Below, one piece after another: positions 34,238 to 34,860 of a DNA stretch of 34,860 nt. The stretch comes from Clostridia bacterium. GTDB taxonomy: Bacteria; Bacillota; Clostridia; Christensenellales; Borkfalkiaceae. A program made the position numbers and the translations under genes. Every line of letters starts with the position of its first letter. Position 1 is the stretch's first letter. The notes under the pieces are model-generated. The model did no database searches, was not told where the DNA came from, and saw only the letters and a list, made by a program, of their open reading frames with translations. The stretch is taken from the NCBI GenBank assembly GCA_029061155.1, contig JAIDSQ010000011.1, positions 1 to 34,860 on the forward strand. The letters are read 5' to 3'.

Positions 34238-34860
34238 ATGGGACTTTTTTCAAAATTAAAAAACGCGCTTAAAAAGACGCGCGACGGACTTGCAGGCGCG
34301 CTTTCAAATCTGTTTTCCAAAAATAAATTAGGCGACGAGTTCTACGACGAGCTTGAGGAAATTTTAATAAGCTCGGATATTTCCGTCACCACGGCCGAAG
34401 ATATAGTTGAAGAGTTGAGGGCTGAGGCTAAAAAGGAAAAGCTTAAGGACAGGGAGTTCGTCACCAACCTCTTAAAGGATATTTTAGAGGAAAAGCTGAC
34501 GGAAGCGGACGAGCTTGAAATAAAATACCCCGCGGTCATTATGCTCGTAGGCGTAAACGGCGTGGGCAAGACGACGACCGTCGGCAAGCTTGCAAACTAT
34601 TTCATTTCACATAAAAAGAGCGTTACCGTCGCCGCAGCCGATACCTTCCGCGCCGCCGCAGCCGACCAGCTTACGGTGTGGGCGGACAGAGCCAAGGTGC
34701 GCATTGTCAAGCACGAGGAGGGGAGCGACCCCTCGGCGGTCGTTTTCGACGCGCTTACTTCGGCAAAGGCTAAGGGCACGGACGTTGTCATTATAGACAC
34801 GGCGGGCAGACTTCACGTCAAAGCCAACTTAATGGAAGAACTTAAAAAGATGTCGCGTGT
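34238..34860 (+). CDS. ftsY: Signal recognition particle receptor FtsY, 3' end cut by the window
   Basis: The first 207 residues are visible. FtsY is the membrane-associated GTPase that docks SRP-ribosome complexes at the translocon. The N-terminal amphipathic/basic segment (MGLFSKLKNALKKTRDGL) and helical N domain lead into the NG domain with G1 GVNGVGKTTT (about 107-116), DTFRAAAADQL and DTAGRLH. The acidic A domain is short or absent, as in many Bacillota. AAAAGG lies 7 nt before the ATG. It follows smc after 15 nt; ffh usually comes next in such operons but is beyond the edge. Confidence 0.95.
   Translation, partial: MGLFSKLKNALKKTRDGLAGALSNLFSKNKLGDEFYDELEEILISSDISVTTAEDIVEELRAEAKKEKLKDREFVTNLLKDILEEKLTEADELEIKYPAVIMLVGVNGVGKTTTVGKLANYFISHKKSVTVAAADTFRAAAADQLTVWADRAKVRIVKHEEGSDPSAVVFDALTSAKAKGTDVVIIDTAGRLHVKANLMEELKKMSR

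Overview
The window looks like a chromosomal segment of a monoderm Clostridia-type bacterium (Bacillota), plausibly an uncultured gut lineage. This placement is inferred from gene content and order (plsX-rnc-smc-ftsY, VanW, a HelD-type helicase, DUF3795, a lysine riboswitch on a dap operon, a lipobox lipoprotein), from AT-rich intergenic DNA and from sigma-A-type promoters. I see no rRNA, tRNA, transposase or CRISPR array.

Bases 1-4290 form an AT-rich accessory block. It holds a small secreted protein (cut by the window edge), a lipoprotein with a TTG start, and a permease-ATPase-permease ABC cassette of the MacB/FtsX type, closed by a strong intrinsic terminator. Upstream of the lipoprotein lie four helically phased 8-bp repeats and a long inverted repeat. 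Bases 4326-12443 carry two helicases in tandem behind one extended -10 promoter: a HelD-family protein and a 1873-residue DUF4011/Upf1-like helicase with a C-terminal Vsr-like nuclease fold and DUF3320. This pair is the best candidate for a poorly described (possibly defence-related) system. A small cysteine-rich DUF3795 gene follows; the -35 of its promoter sits inside the preceding terminator.

Bases 12870-16020 (minus strand) are a lysine/diaminopimelate operon, asd-dapA-dapB. It is led by a lysine riboswitch with a readable terminator/antiterminator pair and its own promoter. Bases 16087-21712 (plus strand) encode a YesL-like membrane protein, then a tightly coupled run: methyltransferase, Hsp33 (hslO), a TPR protein and an alpha-helical repeat protein. 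Convergent to it lies dnaA-mnmG plus a small AT-rich orphan gene on the minus strand.

dnaA and recF are divergent across an 89-bp gap in which two opposing -10 boxes overlap. No dnaN and no DnaA-box cluster are visible, so this may not be oriC. recF continues into a PHP phosphoesterase and a VanW-like protein, ending in a terminator. plsX-rnc-smc-ftsY follows from a new promoter. The rnc product lacks two acidic residues that are usually conserved in RNase III. The rnc-smc gap of about 200 bp is rich in hairpins. ftsY runs off the right edge.
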